A stretch of DNA of 64,000 bases, from positions 2,604,001-2,668,000 of the forward strand of contig OZ345369.1 of assembly GCA_977006965.1 (NCBI GenBank). The letters run 5' to 3'. The notes beneath the pieces were generated by a model. That model searched no databases. It was not told where the DNA came from and saw only the letters and a list, made by a program, of their open reading frames with translations. Shown piece by piece: positions 31,064 to 41,835 of the stretch. Each line of letters opens with the position of its first letter. The first letter of the stretch is position 1. This stretch comes from Phymatolithon calcareum (Eukaryota; Rhodophyta; Florideophyceae; Hapalidiales). A program made the position numbers and the translations under genes.

Positions 31064-33051
31064 CAGTAGATAGTGATATTAGTGTCCTCTGTAAGTGGGA
31101 GATTTTCTAATACTCCGGCGAGGGTTGGGCGGGAGAAAAGAAAAACTTTACAAAACTACAAATTTAGTTTCAGTTCGAAGATCCAAACTGTGAGTTGGGA
31201 GACAGGCCTTCGAATTCCATTGGATGACGTTCTACAATTTCCTTGCAATGAGATAAAAGCTGCTCCTTGCGCCATATGCCGTCAATATCATTTCCAAGCC
31301 CGCAACCTATCATAGCCTTGCGCACCAATGATATGTTGTTTTCGTCTTTCATAGTATTCACTTGTTCAACTCATTTTTTTTGCCAGTTTCAGATATCAAT
31401 GTTTTCCCGGATTATTTAGTTTTCCCGATCCGTTGACACCAACTGCCCAGTCATTATTTTTGATACGTTCCAATTTCTCCTTGTCCCATTCAGCACGCCA
31501 CACGTCCTTAATATTCCGGATAATGTATGAGTCCAGGGGCTGACACAGGTGGGTAGCATTAGGAGGAAGCTTACAGAGCTCGGCTTTGATACTCTGCAAG
31601 GAAACCAACTGCTGTGGTGTCTCTTTATGACCTGAGCAATTGTCGACATACAACAAGCGAGTGCGTTCCGCTGGATCACGGGCAATTGCCTTTGACTCGT
31701 TCAACCATTGGTTGAAAACAATTTTTTCCATCCACCCGCTTGGCCCGGTACGATAGCACACTCCTGGAATATCGTCTGGAGTTCCTTGTATGGGATAGTT
31801 TCCGTTCTTGTTCATAAAAATCATGAAAGGTGCTTCAATTCTTGCGCTGCTCCCACCTTTCATAACTAAGGCCATTGTCATTCCTTCGGCACCAGAAACA
31901 ACGTCAGCATAGTTAATACGCTGTTCACCTATGAAGCCTAACGCATGCTTGTTGTCCATGTTAAAAATAAAATGAGTTTCATCCATATTCTCAATTATAT
32001 CCTCATCCAGCAGTCCATCTCGAAATCCGCGATGTAGTTGGCCAAGATGAAACGAGGTTAGCTTTTCGGTGTGCAGCCGGTGCGCCGTGTACCGAAATAG
32101 TGCACCACAGTGCTTCCGTAACACGATGTTGTGCCTGTCCATAAATGATTGGATCCATGGAAGCTTGATGTGCGTCAGAATTGGAGAATGAGAATAGTCA
32201 TCAAGATGACTGACTGTAAACAAAGAGTACGGCTGACTGATTGTATGTAAAGCAACATCAAGTAACAAAGCTTTTGTCATTTTCACACGGGCTGCACGAA
32301 GCCGTTCGAATTCCCCCAGCAAAATCTGGTGCACATATTTGACCCATTCACACCGCTTTCTGCCACGGCCAGAGAGAGCTTTGACGTGGGAGTGTCTCAC
32401 GGCGGTGCCGGGAGTGCGCCGTGACACGATACTCATTGTACGGTTCGTTGGCGTGGACAGTTTGTCCAGAAAGTCCTGCCTCATCCGCCACCAGGGCAAG
32501 GCTTTCTTCCTATTGGCTGCCGCTTCCAAATTACCGGTTCTACTCCCGATTTTTCGGAAAATAGTTGGAAACTGCTTGACCGCTTTTGGCCCGATATGAT
32601 GGTCAGATCCGAAGTTTTCCACTTCTTGAACCATCCAGAGTATGACGGTCTTTTTTAGCGACTTAGTTGAGACATTTCGGAGTCGTCTCTTGCCAATTGG
32701 TGACATTTCATTGACAGAAAGTGATGGGGGAAAATAGAAGTTAGACATGGTTGGGTGAGGAGACTGGTAAGCTGGGATATTTGTTGATGTTCCATGTCTT
32801 CCGACCGAAAATATGTATTTATACTCTCTGGTGATATTTTCTGCTCTCTGCTTTTGCGCAATGTTGCTGATGCAATACGCATACCATGCATTGTGGTTAA
32901 TCATTTTGAGAATGCAATAAATGTAAATCAAACAGGATCTCTGTTTGGCACTCCGGGGACTTCAATAAATAATGACAGTCTAATTCGTACCACGGACCTC
33001 AAGAGTATTTAATTGTGCAGCATGTGCAACGTAGCAGCATGTGGACTACTG
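31064..33051 (-). mobile_element. Tigger/pogo-like DNA transposon, about 2.0 kb
   Basis: The transposase gene is flanked by CAGTAG at 31064-31069 and its reverse complement CTACTG at 33046-33051, each bordered by TA. This is the terminal motif and target duplication expected for pogo/Tigger elements. The inverted match does not extend beyond 6 bp, so the ends are suggestive only. The left boundary coincides with the end of the LINE-B fragment, which is consistent with a real insertion edge. Confidence 0.5.
31396..32931 (-). CDS. Tigger/pogo-like DDE transposase, up to 511 aa, uninterrupted
   Basis: The enzyme cuts and joins transposon ends in the nucleus. Residues about 238-280 resemble a CENP-B-type helix-turn-helix (LPWIQSFMDRHNIVLRKH). 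The catalytic core contains Asp at 317 (ENMDETHFIF), Asp at 430 (LLYVDNCSGHKE) and Asp at 467 (CQPLDSYIIRNIK), a DD36D triad typical of DDE_1 elements. The first 61 residues are poorly conserved in style. The Met at residue 62 (ATG at 32746-32748, MSNFYFPPS) is a likelier start and would give 450 residues. There is no stop or frameshift, unlike almost every other transposon gene here, so this copy may be recent or functional. The C-terminus is slightly short compared with Tigger proteins that have a long tail. Confidence 0.85.
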   Translation of the reverse strand: MIYIYCILKMINHNAWYAYCISNIAQKQRAENITREYKYIFSVGRHGTSTNIPAYQSPHPTMSNFYFPPSLSVNEMSPIGKRRLRNVSTKSLKKTVILWMVQEVENFGSDHHIGPKAVKQFPTIFRKIGSRTGNLEAAANRKKALPWWRMRQDFLDKLSTPTNRTMSIVSRRTPGTAVRHSHVKALSGRGRKRCEWVKYVHQILLGEFERLRAARVKMTKALLLDVALHTISQPYSLFTVSHLDDYSHSPILTHIKLPWIQSFMDRHNIVLRKHCGALFRYTAHRLHTEKLTSFHLGQLHRGFRDGLLDEDIIENMDETHFIFNMDNKHALGFIGEQRINYADVVSGAEGMTMALVMKGGSSARIEAPFMIFMNKNGNYPIQGTPDDIPGVCYRTGPSGWMEKIVFNQWLNESKAIARDPAERTRLLYVDNCSGHKETPQQLVSLQSIKAELCKLPPNATHLCQPLDSYIIRNIKDVWRAEWDKEKLERIKNNDWAVGVNGSGKLNNPGKH

Positions 33052-33053
33052 TA

Positions 33054-33724
33054 AATGTTTGAAACCTTAGAGAAATATTTCAATATTTTCTGTCTCAGCT
33101 GAGTACTAGTAGCCTTTCAAACCCCTTGTACTAGACAGAAAATTGTTCGGCTGACAGAGGGCAATAATTTCATAATCTACTGTAGTGAAGAAGAGAGGAA
33201 TCTGTTTCTTCTAACACACTCACGGGGAATGTTGCTATTAACTTTTTCAGTACCAAAGACCCGGTCCTCGCAAAAAATCTGTTCTTCGTTTTTGCCTTTA
33301 TGAAAGGATCCTTTCATCCTGAAGCCCGACGATGTAAAGGCCGTGAAACCAGGGATGGCAATAGTCTATAGTTGATCTTGCATTGCCCTTTCGTCCTGCT
33401 ACTTGGGAACAACTATACCATAAAATGGTCTAAGAACGGAAAAACAGAAAGCTGCCGCAAGGAGGTAAATATGCACCAACAGCATGACGCCACCTAGCTA
33501 ACAATTCATCTCGTGCCAACGGAAGTCTCAAGTTTTTCTCTTGTAGATCTTGTGGTTGTGAAGAAGGGAGTAAAAAGAAGGAAAAAAGTAGTTGGAGCAT
33601 TGCCTTAGAGTTGGCTAGTTATGTCAGTCTAGGTCTGCTCTTCATTACAGAACTAATAAACATGTACAAAGGAATTTTTCGCGCGAGGTTTCGCGGAGTT
33701 TTCACGGCAAGCAATATGTTTGAG
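33054..33724. other. No recognisable gene
   Basis: Stop-rich in all frames, with no shared repeat recognised. Confidence 0.45.
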
Positions 33725-34040
33725 GTCCAGACTCTCTAAATCGATGTCATCGCCAACATCCAGAAGTGCCTCGATAAGCTCCACCACAGCACCAGTCGCA
33801 AAGTCCTAGCGAAGTATGAGCTGGACCCCGGAGAGGTGTTAAGAACGGAAAGGGCATTAGACTCCATACTACTCTACAGCGTCACCATAATTGACAATAT
33901 GGAGAACGACGAGTCCCTGTATTAGGGACGAGGCGATATACTAGAATGAACAGTTACGAAAAGCTGCTCCCGTACAGTCTTAGGAGTGTTAATGAGGGCT
34001 TTCAAATAAACAACTAAACAGTCGCAAAAAGAACAGTCCC
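33725..34040 (+). mobile_element. LINE-B 3' end fragment
   Basis: The plus strand encodes VLAKYELDPGEVLRTERALD, then LLYSVTIIDNMENDESLY and a stop (about 33923). The 3' UTR that follows contains tttcaaataaacaactaaac, the same as the minus-strand copy ending at 30743. Only the last 60 or so codons are present. It faces the minus-strand LINE-B that starts at about 34060. Confidence 0.7.
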
Positions 34041-34059
34041 AAAGTATTTCGCCATAATG

Positions 34060-36190
34060 GATTTTCTCCACAATGGAACTCTGTTGAAAATGACTCTCAG
34101 GCATCTCAACCTCGTAGCTCTGTCCTTATATATAGCACTCCTGGTAGGTCGTCAGGTACGCCGATCGGGATTTTAACTGTCCGACCCTCTTCTTCCAACG
34201 TCCAGACTTTGACTGTTGCTTGTAGGCGTCGCTTCTTTGACACCATACCTTCTTCCGCTTGTTTCAGAACTTCTTTAAGGTGTTCCTCTTCCCCGAGATA
34301 CCCAATGTCCTTTGATACGTCTTCCAGATCTTCTTCTTTTCCATGGAATTCTTCTGAAAGCTCCAGGAACTTCCTCCGTCTTACCAAGCTTAAGGCAGAC
34401 CTTTCAGCCTGGTGCATTCTCCTCATCTGTGGGCTGGCGAGACGGCAGAACACTCGCATTCTCTCCCTTCGATACTCGGCATATTTTCCGAAAACGTATC
34501 TGTAGAAAAGACCTTCTGCTGCTTCAATTGCCTATAGTAGTCGTTTCGTGATCGGTGTCAGGTGAATGGCATACTCCCATTTGGGGAGAATCAACGATTG
34601 GAAAAAAATCCTGATGTACGTGGTTGGTTGAAGTCCTCTGATGTTCAAGCCAATTTGGCGGAGTTTGTGTATGCATCCCATCGCATTCCGAACTCTTGAG
34701 ATTGCTGTATCGTTGGTGACTCCGTTGTTGTTCATACTGATCCCGCGGTAGGACAGTCTCCAAGCTTGGTGCAGCTCTTTTCCTACAAGGAAGAATTTTT
34801 CCTTGGGAGTCCTTTGTACTTAAGGACCTCGCTCTTTCCTGGATTCGTGTTCCATTTCATGGAGTTCTCGGCTGCCCACTTCGTAGCTATGTCCAATAGT
34901 TTTTGCAATCCTTTCGCATTCTTTGCCTGAAGAAGAACGTCATCCGCAAATAGCTGCGCTGGATGGTTAGACACTGTTCTTGTTACTTGGGCGGCAGCTT
35001 CCGCGAACGTATCCATGAATATGTTATATAGGCACGGAGTAAGCGGGGAGCCCTGCGGAACACCTCGGTCGATAATGCACCACGTTTTCGTTTCATCTCC
35101 TGCCGACGTGATCCACCACGTTTTCATCAGGTAATATACCATCTTTGTTATGTGCACCGGCAACTTTTTCTTCAGTCGCTCGAGGAGGATATCCCTCGGG
35201 ACGCTGTCATACGCTGCTGAGAAGTCAATTACAGCAACGAACGGGTGACCATTTTGCATAGTATTCTTTGCGCGAAGTATGGCCAAATATGTGCTCTTGT
35301 GTCTCCGAAAACCCAGTTGTGCTCTGTTAAACCGGTAGTGATCCCTTATGTATGAGTCTAGGGAGGAATCGATTATCTTCCTGACCTGACTCAGTAGAGA
35401 GATAGGCCTGTAATTTGCCGCAATGTGTGCTGGACCTTTCTTGTTCTTGCCGCCATTGTCGTGGGAGGCACCTCAGTCGCCGGCATGTCTCCCACAGAAC
35501 CAGAATCAATTCGAAACCGACCTCCTTGTTTGTGTATAGCATCTCCGCAGCAACGCCGTTTGGGCTCACAGCTTTCCCTCTTGGCGCTCTGCTAAAGGCT
35601 CTTCGAAGATGCCTCCTCATTGCTCTGTTAACGGTAAACCTTTCAAGGGTCACATTCCAATCCTTCTCCGCTTTGCAAACGTTCGAGATGTACGCGGAAA
35701 ACTTGCTCGGGTGCACTGCAGCTCCTTGGGCCCGGTTCTTACCAGTTCGTCGCTCCTTAAACTTCATAGCCTTGCTCGCGACATTTGCAGCCTCAGTGGG
35801 GCCCATCTTCTAGATTCCATCTATATATTTTTCAAATTGGTCCTCCTTCGATTTCCGTACCTTTTTCTGGATCAGCGCTTTGACTTTTTTAAGCTCAGCC
35901 TTGTCTGCTTGGAGACCCATCCTTTGTACCCTTTTGTAAATCCTTGTTCTTCTCTTGGCTAATTGATCGAGCTCTCTGTTCAAGAACGTCTTTTATCGTC
36001 CCGGCCTGGGCTTGTCGGAGGTCCAGGGCTTTGTGATCTTGGCGCGTAGAGTTTTGTACCAAGCATTGAGGTCATCTTCATTGATACAAGCGCACAGTTT
36101 TTGGATCATCTCTGGGGCCCACGAGGATATTTCCGCACTGGCTTGTGCCGCTCGTTCTGGGCATTTCCTTTCTGGTCTTGATATCAAGAC
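34060..36190 (-). mobile_element. LINE-B copy from linker to C-terminus, with intact palm motifs
   Basis: From 36190 downward the minus strand encodes the end of the endonuclease and the linker (35993-36196 and 35327-35806). The reverse transcriptase frame 34783-35286 is uninterrupted, with IDFSAAYDSVPRDILLERL, GVPQGSPLTPCLYNIFMDTF and LFADDVLLQAKN, so both catalytic blocks are in consensus form. Later modules (SRVRNAMGCIHKLRQIGLNI, 34532-34735; helical C-terminus, 34106-34459) are in shifted frames. There is no ORF1 or endonuclease core, so the copy is 5' truncated and inactive. It is the best source for the family-B palm sequence. Confidence 0.8.
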
Positions 36191-36880
36191 CAACATTTGT
36201 CACAAACCAAAGCAAGAGCAACATCGATATCTTTATGATGAAGTCTCTAGAAGGAGAGGTACCCAAACTGTTGCATGGCAGGTGTGAGGGTGTCACAGAA
36301 CGCATTCGCGTGTCAATGGGGGTACTGAACTACAGGATTATAGCCCCTCGAAGAAAGAAATTATATCAAAAGCTGCCAGGCGAAGCCTGAAAAGAAGAAG
36401 CAAGGCCAGAGAAGAAATGTCGAATTGGGTACCAGCCATGATAGAGCAGCTGCGTACCTGTACTTACAAACGAGAGTTGAACGACTGGTATTATACTTTT
36501 CTGTAAAAGCTGATGGAGCCGTGGACATCGTCCAGGCTGAGACCCCTGAGATTTAAAAGTTTTTTGAACAAGGAGCCCCACAATCTGGCTAGGAGACGAA
36601 CTCGGCAGTATAAGATTTACAGGAGACCAGGTCTCGAAAGTGACAAGGAAGCTCTCCGATATGTGAAAATGCTGTTAAAGAAGAAGGTGAGAAGTCTAAA
36701 TGCGATCAATCTGAAAGATACATTGAGGAGGTTGAGAAAATGGGACCGAGTGAGGCGGCGAACACCACACGCAAGATCATAAAGTCAAAATCCCGAAGGA
36801 AAGGAGCAGACAAAGCTCTCGGGGTTCCTGTCCCCGCAAGCAAATTCTTAGCGTATATCTGAAGTGTGTCCGTCTGATTC
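36191..36880 (+). mobile_element. LINE-B fragment (endonuclease end and linker), head-to-head with the previous copy
   Basis: The plus strand begins with TNQSKSNIDIFMMKS (end of the endonuclease, compare SNIDFFVTKG in family A) and continues through a decayed linker. Frame 36513-36782 has NLARRRTRQYKIYRRPGLES, and after a frameshift LGVPVPASKF appears near 36830. The junction at about 36190 joins it head to head with the minus-strand LINE-B. Confidence 0.65.
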
Positions 36881-36996
36881 GGAATTTCCCAGTTTAACGA
36901 GCAATCGAAAAGCAGAACGCGAAAACGCCGTCGTACCTGAACACATCTCAACGAGCAACTCCGAATCCACAGGTTTCTGAGGAATACAAGTCGAAA

Positions 36997-37335
36997 TTGC
37001 ATGCATACACTGAACGAATGGGGCCAATGGTGAGACCCGAGAAAACTCCAAGGGTGGAAGTACTATACTTTAAGAGCCTCTCGAAGACGGAAAGGAAGTA
37101 TACTGAAGAAGCTGTGCCAGACCTTCTAGCAAACAGACGTCTCCTCCATGTATCTTTCATTAGAAACTCTGTTATGGAACTGCCTATTGAGAAGCTTGAT
37201 AGCCCGAACATTATCAGTTTCATCCGATCAGCGAAGATGACACACATGCAAAGCTTCAGCGCATCTAAGAATGCGATAATCACCCGCCAGATTGCCAACG
37301 CTCTTGAAGGTCAAAAAAAGAACATGGAAAGTTAA
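36997..37335 (+). pseudogene. LINE-A ORF1 C-terminal domain remnant
   Basis: The protein contains VEVLYFKSLSKTERKYTEEA and LLHVSFIRNSVMELPIEKLD. These align by eye with the compact domain of the intact ORF1 at 17718-19016 (LVSLYFRRIPKAPREQIEEA, YHISFIGSSIMEVLIETKEWD). The N-terminal coiled coil is missing. After the stop the frame continues with RAMYCGAKADIL, similar to the DRYCASTASNEA region of the intact copy. Confidence 0.65.
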
Positions 37336-37344
37336 AGCGACGAG

Positions 37345-38640
37345 CGATGTACTGTGGAGCAAAGGCGGATATATTGTCGCTCGAGGATGGTAACAGAGTA
37401 TGGCGAAAGCTTCAAACAGACGATTCTTCTACCTATGGGTTGAAAGCGCAGAGACGGTGGAGAGGCATAATCTGTTGCACCAGAGCTCCGCCCCGGCGGA
37501 AGAGAAAGTGCGAGACTTGTAGCCGAGATTGTAAACGGGGGGGGGGGGCGGAAGAGCCGCAGTCCCCAGATGCAGAAGAAAAGTCAAGAGCAGCAGCAGT
37601 TACCAGTGGGCTCTGTACACATGTCCCTGGCCGCGACCAGAGCTGAAACCGAGAAATGCCTGATCATGGTCAATACGTACGCATGAGGAAGTCAATTGTG
37701 TGCGGCGACTAGAATGCTCATCAACTCAGGTGGGACCTCCGCTAAAATAGGAGAGGAAACCTTATCTTTCGTTGGGCAACTGCAAAGAACTGGGATGTTC
37801 GATCTTGGACAGGTTTCCGCTTCTGGACCCAGCTGTTCAAGAGCAACATCAATTTTTTCGTAACAAAAGGAATTGAGACGACAGAGGTATGCTCGCCAAC
37901 AGATGTCTGAAAAACACAACACCGACCAGTGTCAACAAGCTTCCTGATTCGCCAAAACTATAGAAGGTCTCTAAACCCACGAATATCGGTTAAATTATGG
38001 AGACATAAGGTGAAACATGTCCAAGTTCAGGAATTTTTCGGCAAGGCCATTCCGGGAATCCTCGATAATCTGAAACGGTGTAGCACTCGACAAGAACTGG
38101 ATCGCCTATACGAAAAATAGAGGAAACTTATGTGATCCATGGACAGAGAAGAAAACTACCCCACCAGGTAGAAAACGTTCTGGAACTCAGATCTCGAGTC
38201 CATGTGCGTACTGTAATCGCTGAGAGTGAAAAGATAAAGTTGCGTTTATCCTGAAATGGGGTGATCTCTCTCCATGCGATGATGAGATGCTCTCTACTAA
38301 AACTACGAAGGGAGAACTTCTTAAGTAAGCTTCCGATTGCTTTCCAGCCATGGGGTTTGCTAGAAGTATATTGCGTGTTTCCTGCTGCAGAACCTATGCC
38401 GGAATATAGGTCGCCTATTCCTTAAGCTTGTGACGCCACTGCATCATTGAATGTGTACAAAACGTCGCAAGAAGCTGCAATAGAAAGCTCGAGAGCAAGA
38501 TACCGAGGAGGCTTGGAAGCGATATGTGGAATGTCGTGAAGATATACGAAAGTTGGTGAACAGAAGGAAACGACAACAGTATCAAAAATACATAGACGAT
38601 CTTGAGGAAAAGGATGCGTCCAAGGAAATAGAACAAATTT
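37345..38640 (+). pseudogene. LINE-A endonuclease and linker debris
   Basis: Short segments in different frames can be matched to the family: WDVRSWTGFRFWTQLFKSNI-like sequence before an NFFVTKGIETTE segment (about 37785-37885), then linker blocks FGKAIPGILDNLKRCSTRQE (about 38030-38095). No catalytic endonuclease block survives in one frame. Confidence 0.5.
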
Positions 38641-38645
38641 CTTGA

Positions 38646-39937
38646 ATGCAGAATATGAGAACACGAAGAACGTCTAGGAACAAGATGACTGGCCGTCCAT
38701 TGCACAAATCGCTTTTCACTGCTCACGTCTCCCTGACATGCCGAGATGTCGGGGGATGGCGACCAAGACCCTCGTACTTTGACTGCTATCCTCATATGCG
38801 GGACCTTATCAAAGTAGCAATCCTTGAAGTCCCGACCAGAAAGGCCCCAGGCCTAGACGGAGTGAAAACTGAAATGCTCAAAGTGGACCTGGAAGAATGT
38901 ACAGACCTACTTTTCGAGGTTTGACGGCCTGCGGCAGAGGTGGAACCCTTCCGACATCTTGGATGAAAGCTCTCTTAGTCCCGCAGCACAAGAAAGGAGA
39001 CCATGATGATCCAAAAAAATTCCGACTTAAATCCCTACTTAGTCAGGTCCGAAAGATTGCTGAGTCGACAATTGATATTATGCTCCGCCAAAGACACAAG
39101 AACCACAGCATCCATCTAGGATTTCAGAAAGGGATGAGTACCGAGCTCGCAATCTTCAGGATGCTGAAACTACAAAAACGAGGGCAGCGATGCATCGCTG
39201 TACTAGACCTGAAGGCAGCGTACGGCGCAGTACCAAGACAATATATGCAAGAGCGAATGAGAAGGCTTCTAACGCAAGACATATGCGTGTTGATCGAGGC
39301 ATTCTTGATGCCGTCCTGGGTATCCACGGTTGGGGATCCCGAGAAGAAATGGTTTCTAATTGACAGGGGAGTACCTCAGGGGTCCCTACTGAGTCCAAGT
39401 TGGTGCAATCTTTTTATGGACGAATTCGCTGAAAGAACAAGCCAAAGGCCACGAGATGTCGCTGATTTAGTCGCAATCCTCTTTGCGGACGACGTGCACC
39501 TATCGGCAAAGACCCCAGCGGGGCTGCAGAGACTGCTAAATAATGCATAGAAATGGACAAGAAACAGACTGATGACTTGGAACACGAAATTCGGGAAGAG
39601 CGAAGTTCATCTCTCGGCAGACACAAGATCATCCATTTTCAAGCTTGCAGGAATAACGCTGGAAAAGGTCAAAGTCTCGTACCTCTGCATCTCACTCATC
39701 AATGAGGGAGCTACCGACACAAAAATGCTCGAGCGCATTCGAGAGGCTAAAATCGCGGTCTATCAACTGAGATCCCTGGGTGTCTCGTTGCGGGCGCTCA
39801 GCCCCGTGAAAGCAGTGAAGATATACAAGGCATTCCTAACGCCGTGGACGAAGTCCATTCAAGCGCACGTGGATCAGGTAGAAGGTCTGTTCTACTCCCT
39901 TTTATTTGGCCATTTTGCTAAGCGGAATAATGATTGA
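38646..39937 (+). pseudogene. LINE-A reverse transcriptase remnant
   Basis: Frame 38646-38924 has RKAPGLDGVKTEMLKVDLEE. Frame 38897-39550 has KALLVPQHKKGDHDDPKKFR, LGFQKGMSTELAIF, LDLKAAYGAVPR, GVPQGSLLSPSWCNLFMDEF and LFADDVHLSAKTPAG. The second catalytic block is intact, but the first Asp has become Gly (AAYD to AAYG), which would abolish activity. Frame 39572-39937 continues with VKVSYLCISLINEGATDTKM and RSLGVSLRALSPVKAVKIYK. Confidence 0.8.
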
Positions 39938-40428
39938 ATGCGAACGCTCACCGCCAGTGCTGAGGCGCAAGATATTAGGAGAACACTTTGCGCTGCGACT
40001 CCTGCATGCGAAAAGGAACCTGAAGAGAAGCAAGAACTACGAGGTTAAGGATGAGGACTTATTAGAGGCACAGAGGGATATTCGATACCTCGAAGAGCAC
40101 GAACTGTTGAATGTCCCAGCGAAGAGGGCCGTTGAAGGAAAGGTCACCCACAAGGATGAGAAACTGCGAATCTCTTGGGCATGGAGAGAGACGGAGAAGG
40201 CCAAAAAACGCAAAATTGCTGTGGATATGAGCGAGAATCCAAACCCCGTAGTCCAAATCAAGTCGAGAAAACACAGACTTTGGACAGTCAAATGGTTTTT
40301 CGGCCGATTCTCTCCGCAAAACCAGTCAGCATATATCGACAGCTACGTCGAACTAGCAGCGATGCTGCTGGAAACCCTCCAACTCAACCTAACTCAACCA
40401 AACATGAATGATAGAACAGAAGCGGAAG

Positions 40429-40845
40429 TTTTTTTATTGCAATTTTTTAAAGCTCCGCAGTCATACGAATATACGGGCAGGGCTTCCTCAGGTGCTGCCC
40501 TCGCTAGGGCGGCTCTACTCTTATGTCTAGCATTCTATCCGGGACCTTAGCATGTGTTCGGTTGTTTTGATTGCTCTTCGTAACAGTTTCGAGGCGTCGC
40601 TTCTTCTTTCAGTACAGGTCTTCTTCATGCTGCATACTCTCGATGATGCTTTTGCTGAAGAGCAAAATGTCATCTAATGCCTTCTCAGTTGCCGCTCTGT
40701 CGTCTTCCTTGAGTTCATAGACTGAAAAGTTGCGATCCAGGGTCTCCATGTGCTGTCTGACTTTGTTTCCGAATCTATATGCCATCAGTGTGGTAGGCAC
40801 TTGGAGAAATCTTCCAAAGGCGTACTGAACCGCCAGTTGCCTGTG
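40429..40845 (-). mobile_element. 5'-truncated LINE-A inserted antisense in LINE-A, 417 bp
   Basis: The insert is bracketed by a perfect 13-bp duplication ACAGAAGCGGAAG (40416-40428 and 40846-40858). It starts with a poly(T) run (poly(A) on its own strand), then the LINE-A 3' UTR. Frame 40609-40866 encodes RQLAVQYAFGRFLQVPTTLM and MQHEEDLY, the family-A C-terminus. Removing it joins the host frame MNDRTEAE directly to VKQAMDKLM. These are the hallmarks of target-primed reverse transcription of a truncated cDNA. Confidence 0.9.
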
Positions 40846-40942
40846 ACAGAAGCGGAAGTGAAACAAGCGATGGACAAATTAATGATGCTAGAAAGCGAGA
40901 TGCAAGAGGAGATGATGTTGCGATGATGGAGACGATATGCTG

Positions 40943-41044
40943 TAGTTTTCCCTGGAAGGGTTACAGTGCAATGTGAAGCTGCTCTGGTGTCGGCGTGTGC
41001 CGGCGGTGAGGGCTTCTAGAATATAAACCTACAATTTCCCCCCA
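40943..41044. repeat. Dispersed terminal repeat, copy 1
   Basis: tttccctggaagggttacag, then ggtgtcggcgtgtgccggcg, then an A-rich and C-run end (tttcccccca) matches 44392-44480 in the same orientation with few differences. At 44392 it is the outer end of the piggyBac-like sequence. Here it stands alone between two LINE-A pieces. Confidence 0.7.
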
Positions 41045-41490
41045 TACAAGGCATTGATACAGCCAAGATAGGAGTACGCCATGCACCTGACGCCATGGAC
41101 GCCGAGAGTACAGACAGCTATTGCAGAAGTCGAGAAGACATTTTTCGCACAAGTATTCGGTCCAATCGCAAAAAATCGCTACGTCAGACTTCGCCTTCTT
41201 TGCCGAATACACAATGCCGAAAACAGAACACTCGTTCGAGCGCTCAGAATGCTAGAACGAGCCAGATCAAGGGAAAGGAGCCTTCTGGCTTTCCCAAGGG
41301 AGGAAAGAGACGGGGAAGAACAGCAAGGGGTTAGTCGCGACATATCAGCAATGTTACATCACGACATTTTCGAAAAGGCACTGCCCTTCCTCAAGCAAGG
41401 AGTTTCAGCAAAAGCGTTGCGGAACTTGCTCTTCAAAGACGAAGGAGACACCTTGGAATCCATCATAAAGAGGAAAATTTCGTACCATCT
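41045..41490 (+). mobile_element. LINE-A C-terminal fragment joined to a piggyBac-like piece
   Basis: Frame 41081-41653 starts MHLTPWTPRVQTAIAEVEKT, VFGPIAKNRYVRLRLLCRIH, matching LINE-A just after the reverse transcriptase. It runs through the helical C-terminus (KALPFLKQGVSAKALRNLLF) to about 41490, where it passes in frame into piggyBac-like sequence (ADIVVLASKTIW). The 190-residue ORF is therefore a chimera. Confidence 0.7.
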
Positions 41491-41835
41491 GCCGCGGTCA
41501 GCAGATATTGTTGTGCTCGCCAGCAAGACAATCTGGGTATGTGTAGATATTAACACGAAAACATTCCCAATCGCAGTCATCTTCGACACAAAACACACAC
41601 GCCTGGAACACAGACTCGGAAGCTGTCGCAGGAGTGGAAGCTGCCATGAGTAGATGGCGATGACTGTGAACAGGAGCGCACAGATATCAGGAACGGTCCA
41701 GACAGAAGGGACAAATAGGGAGCAACCTTATGACAACTTGCCACCCACCGCGCAGGTGTGGCTGGTGCGTTGCCCGCAGTCGATGACAAGCTGCTTCTCA
41801 GTAGCCCAGTGTACATACGTCTCCTCTTTTCAAGC
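41490..41835 (+). mobile_element. piggyBac-like fragment, copy 1
   Basis: The plus strand encodes ADIVVLASKTIWVCVDINTK, then FPIAVIFDTKHTR, and continues through a non-coding-looking part with acaggagcgcacagatatca. All of it is the inverted counterpart of 44520-44850. The copies differ by point changes, including a stop-to-Trp difference after LSQE. It ends near 41835 where similarity to the other copy stops. Confidence 0.6.

Larger units (their letters stand above)
36960..40925 (+). mobile_element. LINE-A copy, decayed, carrying a nested LINE-A insert
   Basis: An ORF1 piece (36997-37335), endonuclease debris (37345-38170), reverse transcriptase (38646-39600) and C-terminal region (39610-40428, resuming 40859-40925) follow in family order. 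Near the 3' end a 417-bp minus-strand LINE-A fragment is inserted with a 13-bp target duplication. Multiple frameshifts are present, and a run of 12 G at 37537-37548 falls in the endonuclease. Confidence 0.8.

Noticed and set aside
37537-37548. Run of 12 G as a functional G-quadruplex
   Set aside because: It is a single homopolymer in a decayed LINE endonuclease. It more likely reflects slippage or sequencing error than a conserved structure.
39906-40550. Full 214-residue ORF as the LINE-A C-terminus
   Set aside because: The last 40 or so residues come from reading into the nested antisense LINE-A insert. The true continuation lies after 40858.
41081-41653. 190-residue ORF as a single protein
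   Set aside because: It reads from a LINE-A C-terminal fragment straight into a piggyBac-like fragment, so it is a junction artefact.
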